Shown: piece after piece, positions 1 through 10,600 of the stretch | Position numbering within the stretch: the first letter of the stretch is position 1 | Layout of the letters: every line of letters begins with the position of its first letter | NCBI RefSeq assembly: GCF_009727055.1 | Contig: NC_052354.1 | Location: forward strand, 44,621,777 to 44,685,776 | Reading direction: 5' to 3' | Source: Benincasa hispida | Lineage: Eukaryota > Streptophyta > Magnoliopsida > Cucurbitales > Cucurbitaceae | DNA length: 64,000 bases | Translations under genes and position numbers: made by a program | The notes under the pieces: model-generated | Database searches by the model: none | What the model was told of the DNA's origin: nothing | Seen by the model: only the letters and a program-made list of their open reading frames with translations

Positions 1-103
1 TAGCTAAAATGGTGACTTTTAAAACCCTTCTCACCATAGCAATCTAAAAATTGGCCTCTTATACAATTAGACGTCGACAATACTTTTCTTCTTAGGGACT
101 TGT

Positions 104-1257
104 TTGAGGAAGTTTATATGGATTTACCATTGGGATATAAGCTTGATGTTTCAGTTCAAGGAACTTCATGAATCAATCTATGGACTCAAACAAGCATCGA
201 GACAGTGGTTTACCAAGTTTTCAATATTTCTTATTTCTTTGGGTTTTCATCAGTCAAAAGCCGATTATTATCTTTTCATAAAAGGGAAAGATGAAACGTT
301 CTTAGTATTTCTAGTCTACATAGATGACATTATCATCACTGAAGCAAGTAATTTCTATATTCAGCATCTCAAAACAGTTTTGAATGAACAATTTCGCCTC
401 AAGGATTTGGGGTCTTTCCAGTTCTTCCTTGGATTGGAATTAACAAGGTCATCGTCTAGTCTTTTTCTATCCCAAAGACACTATGCTTTATAGTTGGTTG
501 AGGATGTTGGACTACTAGGAGCTAAACCAAATGCTATTCCAATGGATCAATAACATCCTTTGCTAAAATTGTCTTTCTCAAACAATGATGTTCTTCGTGA
601 CGTTTCAAGTTATCGAAGATTGATTGGCAGGCTGTTATATCTGACCATTTCACAACCAGACATTACTTTTGGAGTACATAAGTTAAGTCAATTTATGTCC
701 ATATCAACTAAGTATCTACAAGCAGTTAATCATCTACTTCGTTACATAAAAGGGTCCTTTGGTAAAGGAATTTTTATTCCAAAAGTTCAGGATTATTCCA
801 TACAAGCATTTGCAAATGCAGACTGAGGCTCATGCCTTGATACTCGAAGATCAGTTACTACTTTTTGTGTTTTCTTTAGGGACTCATTGATTTCCTGGAA
901 ATCTGAGAAACAATAGACAGTTTCACGCTCGTCTGCAGAGGCCGAATATCATGCGATGGTTGTGGCTTCATGTGAGATTATTTGGCTTCAAAGTCTACTT
1001 GTTGAGTTACAACTTAATTCTCCAGCTCAAACTCTTCTTTTTTGTGACAATGGTGTTACAATGTACATCGTATCAAATCTAATGTTTCATGAAAAAACCA
1101 AACACATAGAGCTCGATTGCCATTTCATTTGAGATCTTGTTATTGATGGTTCAATCAAGCTACTGTTAGTTCGATCTTCTGATCAATTAACGGATGTTTT
1201 CACTAAGCCACTTTCTGCTGCATCTTTATTTCCACTTCTTAGCAAGATGGGTGTTTG
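104..1257 (+). pseudogene. Ty1/copia pol remnant: reverse transcriptase, RNase H, C-terminal end
   Basis: This is the 3' half of a copia polyprotein. It shows the RT motif YGLKQASRQW near 180-215, the catalytic YIDDIIIT near 318-341, a RRLIGRLLYL block near 618, the RNase H motif SSAEAEYHAM near 931-960, and the usual end TDVFTKPLS...SKMGV before a stop at about 1257. One reading frame runs through the whole stretch, broken only by in-frame stops at 491, 551, 824, 914 and 1130. I see no frameshift inside it. The upstream protease and integrase are not in the window. It is a dead element. Confidence 0.9.
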
Positions 1258-1545
1258 AGACATTTATTCCCCATCTTGACGGGAATATTAAAGATATTAA
1301 AAGTGAATTAGTTATTTTGTTGTATTTTGTTATTTTTATTAAATGTTGTTCTTTAGTTACAACCTACTTTCTCTCTTCAATTGTATAAATACCATTAGTT
1401 CATTCATTAATAAGATAAGAGAATCATTTATATTGAATTTCATTGCTCAATATATTACTTTCTCGCTCGTCGCTACTAATGGGGTCTCAATTGATCTCCC
1501 TTCCTTTAGCTACTCAAATATTTCAGTTCGTTAAGTTTGGGTCAT
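1258..1545 (+). repeat. Probable polypurine tract and LTR part of the copia remnant
   Basis: This directly follows the pol stop. It is AT-rich, has a TATA-like TATAAATA at 1384-1391 and ends near a CAGTTCGTTAAG stretch. Position and composition fit a copia 3' LTR, but no second copy is in the window, so the borders are not defined. Confidence 0.35.
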
Positions 1546-2528
1546 TAAACTTGTTAGGAATATGATAAAAGACCCATATCAATTAAATAAGGGGATAGGC
1601 CTAGGTTTATAAGGGAGGACAACTATCTCCAATGGTGTGAGATCTTTTGGATGGAACCAAAAGCAAAGCTACAAGGGTGTATGTTCAAATTGTATGATAT
1701 TTGGAGGTTTGTTGTCTATAATAAAAACAATTACTTTTGATTTTGGTTAATTTGGGTTCATATTCTTTTTAATCTCTATACTTTCAAAATTTTCATTTTG
1801 ATAATTATACTTTTAAAAGGTCAACGTTTTAGTCTATTCATTTTCAATTTTTAAGGAACCAAAATAATCATTTTTTAAAAATCAACTAAAATGAACCAAA
1901 ATTGGAAGTATAAGATTAAAATGAATATTTTAAAAGAATTTAGTCAAAATGAATCAAATTTTAAAAGCGTTAAAACAAAATAAACCACTTAAAAATATGG
2001 AACCAAAATAAATCGAAATCAAAATACATGGACAAAAGAATTATTTAAATTATTATAAATATGTTAAATTAGGTGTAATGTAGATGTCAATTAGCCATGT
2101 ATCACTTATTTATTAGTCTATGTGTTATCCATGTATCTCTAGATTAGATACTATTATGTCTATGTCATCCACCTCTTACCTACCAAATGACCTATAAATA
2201 AATAGTGGCATTTGATGGATTTTGGAAGACACATATTCAGTAAATTTCATGAAAATCAGAGAAAATAGAGAATTTAGAAAAATTTCTTATCTTATATTTT
2301 GTTAATTTATTCTATTTTGTTTTTATTATTATATTATATTTTATCGATATACGTGTTAAGCCTCAAGTTCACAACGTAAACCAATTTTTAAAAAACATTC
2401 ACGTCAGACCAAATTTTCATAAGAGTCTTGTTCACAAAAGGGAAAAAAAGAAAAAAATCAGCGTCAAACTAGTGAAAATTGCAGGGAGCAAAAGGAAAAG
2501 AAGCGAAGCCGCCGGCGACCGGAGTTAA
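1546..2528. other. Intergenic, AT-rich, with a fold-back repeat
   Basis: No coding signal is seen. From about 1740 to 2035 the sequence is an imperfect palindrome built from AACCAAAAT/ATTTTGGTT and TTTCAAAAT/ATTTTGAAA blocks, like a fold-back MITE. A similar structure is at 12230-12515. The last 80 bases are GC-richer and lead into the tRNA-Pro fragment. Confidence 0.4.
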
Positions 2529-2541
2529 GGGGCGTTGCGAG
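2529..2541 (-). tRNA. tRNA-Pro(CGG), 3' end fragment, cut at an N
   Basis: The minus strand reads CTCGCAACGCCCC. This is the 3' side of a T stem, the 3' acceptor strand AACGCCC and discriminator C. It pairs fully with the acceptor strand GGGCGTT at 8045-8051. The rest of the gene resumes at 8005. Twelve bases of the T arm, which include the internal B-box promoter, are missing between the two parts. Intact, the gene would be 72 nt, the normal length for tRNA-Pro. Confidence 0.85.
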
Positions 2542-2542
2542 N
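2542..2542. other. Assembly join (single N) inside tRNA-Pro
   Basis: A single N separates host sequence from Athila-like transposon sequence. The matching second join is at 8004. Confidence 0.9.
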
Positions 2543-2981
2543 AATATAAGAGACAACTCCTCTGACCAGCAAAAGTTAAACTTAGCTGAAAATCAAGAGT
2601 TGAAGTTGAGATTGGCACACAACCGTAGTTGGATGTTCACATGATACCCGTGGGAACAAGCCAAAACGAAGGGTGTAACCATGATCAATAGACTCTAATA
2701 AAACAACGCAACCCGACCACCGCATTTAAGACGCATCAAGTTATTTTTGCAAGAAGAGGTAAACATTCTTTTCAAAACTAGAAGGGAATTTTTGAGTAGA
2801 GATTTGTTGTATAGAAGAATAAAGTAGGGCATATTTAGGAATTATCAAGGATAGAAAAAAATTGCGTTGTTAAGTAATGTTGCCTAGGTGGAGCATTTGG
2901 AGCAACCAATCGACGCAAAAATTTAGGATAAGAACTGAACAATATTTCCTTAGTAGAAGATATGCTTGAGGACAAGCATAT
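2543..2981 (+). repeat. Athila-like element, 3' internal region (+ orientation)
   Basis: It is nearly identical to 21860-22297 and is an inverted, diverged match to 4830-5300. It ends in the palindrome TATGCTTGAGGACAAGCATA (2961-2980), which elsewhere sits just upstream of the polypurine tract. An oppositely oriented LTR starts immediately after it. Non-coding. Confidence 0.7.
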
Positions 2982-4802
2982 TGTAACGTTGGAGTTATGT
3001 TATACGATGCACGCACGGTTTAAGCCAATTGATATACAACAATGCCCTGACTTGACTCAATTCATGTAATACTACTTCTAGATATGCGTTATTCATGGAT
3101 GTTCCGGTAGTATTCTGTGCATTGTCACAAGTTTTCTTACGTTGAAACCAAGTATAATTTCATCGCAAGTTTCTCCGTATGATCCGAGGTCGAACACAGG
3201 GACTGTTTGAGGTTATTGCGTTATGTTTATGATACATGCGACCAGGTTTTTCAATCTTTAAAAGTATAGTTTGTGCAAGTATATAAAAATTGTGATAAAG
3301 TAAAGAAAAGCAGTAAAAATGCGATAATAAAATAAAGTGCAGTAACCTAAGCTAAGATGGTACAAGATACAGGCTTCATGATACAAGATACTGAGGTCAA
3401 GACTAGTTGTGAAGATTCTACAAAGATCATGTAATGCAGCGGCAAGTCTTATGTATGAAACTGAACAGAAAGATAACTAATATAACCATCGCAAGTTCTT
3501 AATTGCGTTGAAATGATAAGTACGGTTCTGTTTTTCCCTTAGTGTACACCTTTCAGTGATCGGCCGCGTTCCCATATGTTCTTGGTTGAAACAAAGACGA
3601 ACGTAATGAACGCAAGGTTGCTTCCTTGTCTAGAAGTACTACTCGCTCTAGTTAACGCATTCTTCTGACATTCTCTCGATAGATCAGAACGACATCTTCA
3701 CATCTGCTCTCACAGGTGAAGATGTCCTCTAGCATGCCTTAGCTAAACGCAATTTATCTCTTTAACACAGATTAAGTACTCGTTTAATTCATATTAACTA
3801 CCAGGGAATTAAGAACACATCATGAAGAAAGCGATAAACGGAGGAACGGAAATAGACAGAAAAGTGGTGATGAAAGCGATCAAAACATTCAATATATCTA
3901 TTTAGCGTCTGATACATGGTGTGTGAATGTAGAGATAAAGAAGATGAACTATAATGATGAAAATAGATAGAATAGATACAAATAGCACCAATGTCTCGGC
4001 ACCAATTTGGATTGGATGGGTTGGACAGATGGATGAGCTTCCCTCTCAGGCTTGCTCAACTGGTAGCAAGGATCTGAGTAAAAGAGCTTCGCGGCGGGGA
4101 TCTGGCAGATGAACACTAAGACTCACCTCTCGGTCTTGCCTCTTCTTCTTCCCGGATTTCTTCAATTTAACACTAAGCTCAGCCTTTTTCTCAATATAAT
4201 AGCAGCAATTAGCCCCGTATCGAGTAACCTTTTTTCCTGTGAATTCTATGGGGTATTTATAGGTGAAGATCTTTGACTCCGACCTTGTGGTCCCCACTTG
4301 TTGTTATGGAAATTCCGAAGATGGAGGGATATTATTCCTTTTGTTATGCAATCAGACCATCGAATCTGCACAACCGTTAGTTGTACACGTGTCACAATCC
4401 TCCGCTTTTGTGTTGCTCAACTGCATCTTTCGATCGAGTGTTTGCATGCGGTGTTGTTTTTATTACCGCATGCGGTTGAAAGTCAGCTCTGGATCAACTG
4501 TCGCATTACGCCGTCATTGCGTTTTATCGTCATTTCAATGTTGATTGATGGGCGCAATGTGACAAAGATGCGTTGGTCAGTTCTTCTTGAGCTTTGATCG
4601 CAAGCAGTGACTTGGTTTCCTACAAAACATAGTAGAAATCTTCTTTTCTTCCATCTTAATGATGTTAGTGGGTGTAATTGCAATAATTCAGAATTATTGT
4701 ATTTCTAAGCTAATTTTCATACAATTGGGGCATATTTAATCTCTTTTGGCCGCAATATCTAGATAAGGCAGTACAAAAAACTTGTATTTCTACAAGTTAT
4801 CA
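2982..4802 (-). mobile_element. Athila-like LTR (3' LTR on the minus strand), 1821 bp
   Basis: On the minus strand it starts TGATAACTTGTAGAAATACA and ends CCAACGTTACA. It closely matches 18642-20478 (-) and is related to 22316-24169 (+). The minus-strand sequence just before its start (4803-4816) is a polypurine tract with the core AAATTTGGGGGTG, as expected for a 3' LTR. A probable TATA region and the leader are inside. Open frames in it (for example 4046-4297 and 4263-4597) have no recognisable domain and I do not regard them as genes. Confidence 0.85.
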
Positions 4803-5840
4803 CACCCCCAAATTTAGATATATTCTTGTCCTTAAGTATATCTTCTAATAAGGCAATAAAGCTCAATTCCTATCCTATATTTCTGCGTCAATTGGTTGCT
4901 CCGAATGTTACACTTAGGCACATTACTTAACATCGCAATTTCTTCCTATCCTTGCTAATTCTTAACAAGCCCTACTTTATTCTTCTATATAACAAAATTC
5001 TGCTCAAAGGTACTTTTCTAGTTTTTTTTTTTTTTCAAAATGGAATGTTTATTTCTTCTTGTCAAAACACTTGATATATCTACATACAGTTCAAAACTTT
5101 TGCGTCATTTACTAGAGACAGTTGGTCATGGTTACATTCTTCGTTTTGGCCTGCCCCTACGGGTGTCATACGAACATCCAACTACGAGCAGGCTCCTTTC
5201 ACAACTAGACTCTTATCAGGTTGGGAACATTTTATTTTTCCCTTGCGCTGACATTGGAGTTTAGCATAAAAAGTTTCTTTTTTTTAAAAAAAAAAAAAAC
5301 AGAAAATGAATGCATTTTCTTAAATACTGCACATTTTTTATTTTATCTGCTCAGACCTTCCCCACCCTCAAATTTAAAGATGAGCAAGGTTCTCATTGCG
5401 TTGTTTGGATAGACTAGACAAACACTTAGAAGAAAATTTTCAAAAAGAAGGTTTGAGCAGAACTTTGAAAGATAAAAAGGTAAAGTACTGCTAAACTAAA
5501 AATTAACTAAGTGTTAGTCAGAATTTATAAAGTATGGGAAATGTTTCTAAGTATAAACATATATTACATCATAGCAACGCAATGAAGAACATAAAAGTAA
5601 AAGATTCAGAATATTGCAAATATTGACAAAGGATGATAAGGAGAAAGGCACAGGCAAAAAGTGGAGTGAATATGTACTCATTGTATTGAATATTAACAAA
5701 ATATGCAAATAATTACAAATTAACGCAATACAAAATTGTGTGCCTGTACAAGAATCAAAGAATTTAATTAACTAATAAAAGAATAAATGAATTGAAAAGA
5801 ATACATAATGGTTGCATAGATAAAAGAAAAAAATTATGGG
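4803..5840 (-). repeat. Athila-like element, polypurine tract and 3' non-coding internal region
   Basis: This is minus-strand internal sequence between the envelope-like region and the 3' LTR. It contains the polypurine tract at 4803-4816 and a stretch near 5140-5260 that is the inverted counterpart of 2590-2660 and 21720-21800, with the shared core CATCCAACTACG. Poly-A/T runs occur near 5020 and 5281. No coding evidence. Confidence 0.6.
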
Positions 5841-5844
5841 AGGA

Positions 5845-6600
5845 TTATTGCTGAGGGGCTGGCGGGTCTGATGGAGGATTTTGAGGTGGTGCTGGAGAAG
5901 CTTGTTCAAAATTTAAGTGTTTCCGGAGATGTGGAGATACCATTGGACCATGAAGATATACAGTGAGAAAGTTAAAGTATTCTTGATTACACTCCGCAAT
6001 CAATCTCTGGTGCATATGGACCTTATAAATGTTGCTATGCATGTTGATCAGCGCCTCTCTTGATGTGGCAGCATTGCATTGAATATCATCAATCTGCTCC
6101 ATTACCACTTCAAATCTTTAGTTGAAGAAGTGTTGTTGTTGTTGAGAGAAAAGGGATCTCATTTCTACTAACTCAGCATCCATGGAGGTGATGGAGGGTT
6201 GTGCCTACGATGTCTCGCCAGCATCGTTTTGGGGTTGGGCAAAGGTGCCTTCACCTAAAATGTGTGGGTCATCAACTTGCGGCAGTGGAATGGGGGGTTG
6301 CGGTGATGATGCTCTTGGTGAAGGTGGGGCTGCTGGGTAAACAGGCGAGGAGGTTGGGACAAGGAGGAGATTGGTAAAATGTTCGTGTAGTGGAGAAAAA
6401 GGTTGTGCAGGTGGGCTAGGAGCTGTCTCTTATACACATCTAGATGTGTATAAGAGACAGGGTCAATAGTGGACCCTTGCAGTACATTCTCCCTACGACG
6501 CCGCATCAGGGGGGCTTCTTCTGCTTCTTCTCCTTCATCGGCTGCAACCATTTGCGTTGTTTCGGGTTGCGCCGATTCCATCAACTGTGCCGTTTCCCCC
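5845..6600 (-). pseudogene. Athila-like ORF downstream of pol (envelope-position), 3' fragments
   Basis: Two minus-strand open stretches, 5845-6108 and about 6255-6422, lie between the envelope-like ORF and the 3' LTR. The first encodes a short protein with a proline-rich tail (SPAPPQNPPSDPPAPQQ). The second is rich in proline, histidine and glutamine. They are interrupted by sequencing adapter at 6423-6460, so any longer protein is unreliable. Position suggests the 3' part of the extra ORF found after pol in Athila-type elements; there is no diagnostic motif. Confidence 0.35.
6423..6460. other. Nextera mate-pair junction adapter, copy 1
   Basis: This is an exact 38-nt inverted dimer of the Tn5 mosaic end: CTGTCTCTTATACACATCT followed directly by its reverse complement. 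It is the known circularisation junction adapter of Nextera mate-pair libraries, so it is contamination, not biology. Confidence 0.97.
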
Positions 6601-6616
6601 TTATCCTCCCTTACGG
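6461..6616. repeat. Near-duplicate block between adapters 1 and 2
   Basis: It contains CGGCTGCAACCATTTGCGTT and CGATTCCATCAACTGTGCCG, which recur almost unchanged in the blocks after adapters 2, 3 and 4. Each block is cut at a slightly different place, as expected when mate-pair read ends over one locus are concatenated. Confidence 0.8.
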
Positions 6617-6654
6617 CTGTCTCTTATACACATCTAGATGTGTATAAGAGACAG
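6617..6654. other. Nextera mate-pair junction adapter, copy 2
   Basis: Exact 38-nt mosaic-end dimer, identical to 6423-6460. Confidence 0.97.
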
Positions 6655-6812
6655 CATTAGGGGGGTTCCCTCTGCTTCTTCTCCTTCATCGGTCGCAACC
6701 ATTTGCGTTGTTTCGGGTTGCGCCGATTCCATCAACTGTGCCGTTTCCCCTTATCCTCCCTTACGGAGGTCGACTCTCCATCCTTCTCGGGGCTTGTAGC
6801 CCTCTGTTTGGC

Positions 6813-6850
6813 CTGTCTCTTATACACATCTAGATGTGTATAAGAGACAG
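6813..6850. other. Nextera mate-pair junction adapter, copy 3
   Basis: Exact 38-nt mosaic-end dimer. The flanking sequence repeats that around copies 1, 2 and 4. Confidence 0.97.
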
Positions 6851-6973
6851 TCTTCTCCTTCATCGGCTGCAACCATTTGCGTTGTTTCGGGTTACGTTGA
6901 TTCCATCAACTGTGCCGTTTCCCCCTATCCTCCTTTACGGAGGTTAATTATCCATTTATCTCCAGGCTTGCAG

Positions 6974-7011
6974 CTGTCTCTTATACACATCTAGATGTGT
7001 ATAAGAGACAG
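6974..7011. other. Nextera mate-pair junction adapter, copy 4
   Basis: Exact 38-nt mosaic-end dimer. The sequence to its right continues into the lysine/glutamate-rich ORF region without further adapter. Confidence 0.97.
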
Positions 7012-7288
7012 CCTTCATCGGCTGCAACCATTTGCATTATTTCGGGTTGCGCCGATTCCATCAACTGTGCCGTTTCCCCCCTATCTTCCTTCACGGAGGT
7101 TGATTCCATTCTTCTGCGGGCTCGCAACCCTCTACTTTTCTTCTTCTGTCATTTTTAGGTGTCTCTCTTCACGCCAGCGCATTTTCTTTTCTTCCTTCTC
7201 CTTCTTCTTTTTTTCCTTCTTGGCCTCCACATCTTCATCATCATCCTTTTTCTCTTTGTTCTTTCTCTCCTTGCGATGATGGAAAGAT

Positions 7289-7942
7289 TTAGCCTCTCCC
7301 GCCTTCCTTCCTTTTTTTTTTCTTCTTCTTCTTTTTCTTCTCAGCCACTTCTGGTTGTGCCTCCCCTACAACCTCCTCCATCACAACGTCAGAGGTCTCT
7401 AATGCAACTTCAGCCTCCTTGGCCTCCTCCACCGCAATCTCTTCCTCCGCAATTTCGGGAGGTCCGTCATAGGCTTCTGCGTTGACAGTCACCTCGGGAA
7501 TCTCTGGGGCCAGAACGCCTCTTCCAGTTTCTTCTTCAATTACCACTGCATCCTTCTCCACCACTCCTCCTGTCACTGCCACTGTCTCCTTCTCCGTAGA
7601 CAGTGGTTGATTTACAACCCCTGCCTCGGGTAGTCCACCTTCTAGCTCTAAGTTACTCAGAATGTTGCTAAACACCTCCGTATCATCGCGTCTCTTCCTT
7701 TCACTCTCAGTGGAGACGGCAGGTGTTGGAACAAGTATGTTTTCAGTGCTTCCTCCCCTTTTGAACAAAGGAGGTCTAATGGCCAAGGGGTTTCTCTAGG
7801 CTCTCCTGGAGAGTCTGGGGGTAGTGTGGGCTTGGGCGACGAGTCTACGACTGGCAGCCAGAAATTTCGCCTCTCGCATGGCGACTTGGTCAGAGGTAGG
7901 GGTGGATGGTAAAGCCGAGTGGTTGGAAGTTTGGTCAGCCAT
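7289..7942 (-). pseudogene. Athila-like envelope-position ORF, Glu/Lys-rich, interrupted
   Basis: The likely ATG is at 7942 (MADQTSNHSALPSTP...). The frame stops at 7796 and resumes in another frame at about 7786, running to 7289. The second part contains LAIRPPLFKRGGSTEN near its start, a long acidic region rich in E, V and A, and a poly-lysine stretch near the end. Coding-like charged sequence continues in another frame to about 7160, suggesting slippage at the homopolymer. It lies between gag/pol-side sequence and the 3' LTR on the same strand, where Athila elements carry an extra ORF often called envelope-like. I see no signal peptide or membrane segment. The assignment rests mainly on position. 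Confidence 0.4.
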
Positions 7943-8003
7943 GGAAGCTAGCTCGAAAGAACTGGTAAAATGTAGGGATGCTGGGAAAGAAGAAAATCTG
8001 TAT

Positions 8004-8004
8004 N
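8004..8004. other. Assembly join (single N); the preceding 42 bases recur at 16268
   Basis: The 42 bases at 7962-8003 are identical to 16268-16309, which directly follow the N at 16267. This is what contig ends sharing an assembly-graph overlap look like. Sequence after the N is the body of tRNA-Pro. Confidence 0.9.
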
Positions 8005-8051
8005 GACCTCTCGCACCCGAAGCGAGAATCATACCACTAGACCAAACGCCC
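8005..8051 (-). tRNA. tRNA-Pro(CGG), 5' two-thirds, cut at an N
   Basis: On the minus strand it has the acceptor strand GGGCGTT, the A box TGGTCTAGTGG, an anticodon stem with loop sequence around TTCGGGT (anticodon CGG) and the variable region AGAGGTC. The T arm is lost at the N, and the 3' end of the gene lies at 2529-2541. Apart from the missing 12 bases all stems can form, so the host gene is probably intact and has been split by the assembly. Confidence 0.9.
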
Positions 8052-8230
8052 TATACGACTCAACCTCCTAATTTCGCTACTTAACATGTGATTTCACATT
8101 TGGTGTTCTTCTGTTTTCGAATCAATTCATGATACTTCCTTTTTTTTCTTATTGATTTTCTCTGAGATTTTCTTTTCAGAAGAATCCAATCTGAGTTTCG
8201 GTAGTTAGGTCAAGGTTTTTTTGGGCAGCG
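8052..8230 (+). promoter_or_regulatory. Probable promoter and 5' UTR of the SNU23 gene
   Basis: Only 179 bases separate the tRNA-Pro 5' end from the ATG. The stretch is T-rich, with pyrimidine runs near 8140. I cannot place a TATA box or start site with confidence. The two genes are divergent, so the tRNA promoter lies on the other side. Confidence 0.35.
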
Positions 8231-10600
8231 ATGGCTCATACCAGCAATACTGTGAGTTTCGTTTTAAACCCTAACTTACTGATATTCTATCCCAACTAGA
8301 TATCTCTGAGTGGTTCTGGTTTTGGTTTTGGTTTGAGAAAAATAATTAAGAATAATCAATAATCTTTACTTTTTCTTTTTGGGATTTTGATGAGTTTTGT
8401 ATTGCAATTAATTTCGGTCGATTTCTTATATATAGGCAGCTGGAGTTGATAATACTTTTAGAAGGAAATTTGATCGGGAGGAGTATTTGGAACGAGCTCG
8501 TGAGCGTGAAAAACAGGTTAGGGCTTTTGGAATTTCTCGTTTTCATCGTCACCTTAATGCTTATTTCTACGAGTGTTCTACAAATGTTTCTAATTTTGCT
8601 GATTCTGGTGTCTTTAATCTGTATTTCAGGAGGTTGAGAGGGTTAAGTCGAAATGTAAGTGTTTCTTTTCGTGTCTTTTTTATTGTATTTTGCTTTTGTT
8701 CACTTGTAATTATTGAAACTAGATTATGTAAACTTGGTTAGATCGTTCAGAAGGATTTAATTTGCCATCTTTCTTCAGTGAAAGGTCCACCAGTGCAAAG
8801 AAAACCATTGAAACACAGAGATTATGAGGTAGACCTTGAGTCCAGATTGGGAAAAACCCAGGTTAGTCAGGCTATTTCTCTTTCTGTTCCTTAAAACATT
8901 ATCTCGAGTCCATGTGTATATTGGTCACTTTGATGGAGAAACTGTATTGTACTTCTCTTTTGTATTTCTGTAGTGAAGTTAAGGCTGTCTTGAGTTGCTA
9001 ATTGTTCGTATTTTCATTAACTTTCAAAATTTGTAGTATATTAACTTTGAGGTTATCAAATTTTGGCCTCTGGCCTCTGGATGGATGTTGCTGTAGATTC
9101 AAGTTCTATGTGGCATTATTATTTGACATATAAGACTTATTTCTTATTACCTGTACTGCATATAGTTAACTGGCCAGCATGTTAGATTTCCTCTGCAAGA
9201 CATTTTTATGATGATGGGGAATGACTTTTGTAAATTCACTTTATAGTTTGTCTTTCCGCTGATAGTGATGGAAAAACATTTAAAAGGTTATATTCATCTG
9301 CCCTGTCTTGCACACGTTAATGTAATTTTCTCAATCTTAGATTCCAGTTGATGTGATCAATGTCTTATGATTCTGACCTGCTTCATTCTTGTATTGATCG
9401 TTAATTCATTCTTGTGCAGGTTGTCACTCCTGTTGCACCTCTAAGCCAGCAGGTATCACACCTGATCATCTTTTCTCTTAGAATTGCTGCAGTTAAATCT
9501 TGAATTACATTTGAGCAATTTCAATTTTTAACGACTGTATAACTTGTTGACTTGAAAAGAAAAACTGGAGGAAAAATGAAGGTGGCTTTTCATCTATGGT
9601 TTTGGTTAATGTGCTCTTCAATTGAGTGTCCATTGGTGCTGTGTGGTGAAATATAATATCTTATTGCTTATTTTCTTCTTTATATTAATGAATTCTTTTT
9701 CAGGCTGGATACTACTGTTCTGTTTGTGAATGTGTCGTCAAGGATTCTGCAAATTACTTGGATCACATAAATGGAAAGAAACGTATGGTATCCCTTTTGC
9801 CACAACATTAGCCAATTAAGTGTGAAATATTCAGGTTTTTTATTTTCTTCACCTTTTTTTTCTATTGGTCCTATGCTGTAGATCAGAGAGCCTTGGGTAT
9901 GTCCATGCGGGTTGAACGAGCATCTCTTGAACAGGTACCACCCTAAATACTCAGAAAGATGAAATTATTTGTCCTCTCTGTTATTGTATATATTTGTGAA
10001 ATCTCAGTGTTCAAGGGGCTGAAAGTAGCTTTATGTGAAATAGGTGCAGGAGCGGTTTGAAGTTCTTAAAAAGAGAAAAACGCCAGGAAGCTTCACAGAG
10101 CAAGGTAAAGCTTAAGAATTCAGAGTTAGTTTTGATGGGGGAAAGAATAGGATTTTCCTCTCCATGCTAATTTCATTGATGGATGACACTATTATTACCA
10201 TGCCATGCTTTTGACTGCACAAATATATTATTAGCATTAGCATCCAATATTATCACTATTCTTTGTCTCATTTTTTAAAATTATGTTTTATGTACTGATG
10301 TTATCTCCTGTTTTTCCTATAGATCTTGAAGAGCGTATACTAAAGCAACAACAAGAAGAAGAACAACGAAAGCGCGAGCGTCGAGAAAGGAAGAAAGAAA
10401 AGAAGGTTAGTACTATAATGTCATGATTTTGGTATCATGTTGGCAAATCAATTTCTATCATGGAAAGAGAGGATCACATTTTACACTTTTGTTATCCTTT
10501 CGGAGTGTAGAAAGAGAAGGCTGCAGAAGAGGAACCTGAAGTAGATCCTGATGTTGCAGCAATGATGGGATTTGGAGGCTTCCGTTCATCCAAGAAGTGA
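8231..10600 (+). CDS. SNU23/ZMAT2-type U1-like zinc-finger spliceosomal protein, 10 exons
   Basis: Coding exons: 8231-8251, 8436-8516, 8630-8654, 8779-8861, 9420-9452, 9704-9782, 9882-9934, 10044-10104, 10323-10405 and 10511-10600. All introns are GT-AG and the frame is kept across every junction, giving 202 residues. The N-terminus has [18 protein letters not shown]. The matrin/U1-type C2H2 finger is YYCSVCECV...LDHINGKKH, with zinc ligands near C86, C89, H102 and H108. A charged helix [19 protein letters not shown] follows, and the protein ends [12 protein letters not shown]. In yeast and animals SNU23/ZMAT2 is a U4/U6.U5 tri-snRNP protein acting at spliceosome activation, and plants have one of similar length. 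Several exons are tiny (21 coding nt, 25 nt, 33 nt). The next gene on this strand is the PPR gene; no shared regulation is evident. Confidence 0.93.

Noticed and set aside
6461..7100. Regular repeats with identical 38-nt spacers, reminiscent of a CRISPR array
   Set aside because: The identical units are sequencing adapter, the blocks between them are near-copies rather than unique spacers, and the genome is a plant.
6444..7279. Open frames with MCIRDS/SYTHLDVYKRQ peptides
   Set aside because: These peptides are translations of the Nextera junction adapter, a known database contaminant.
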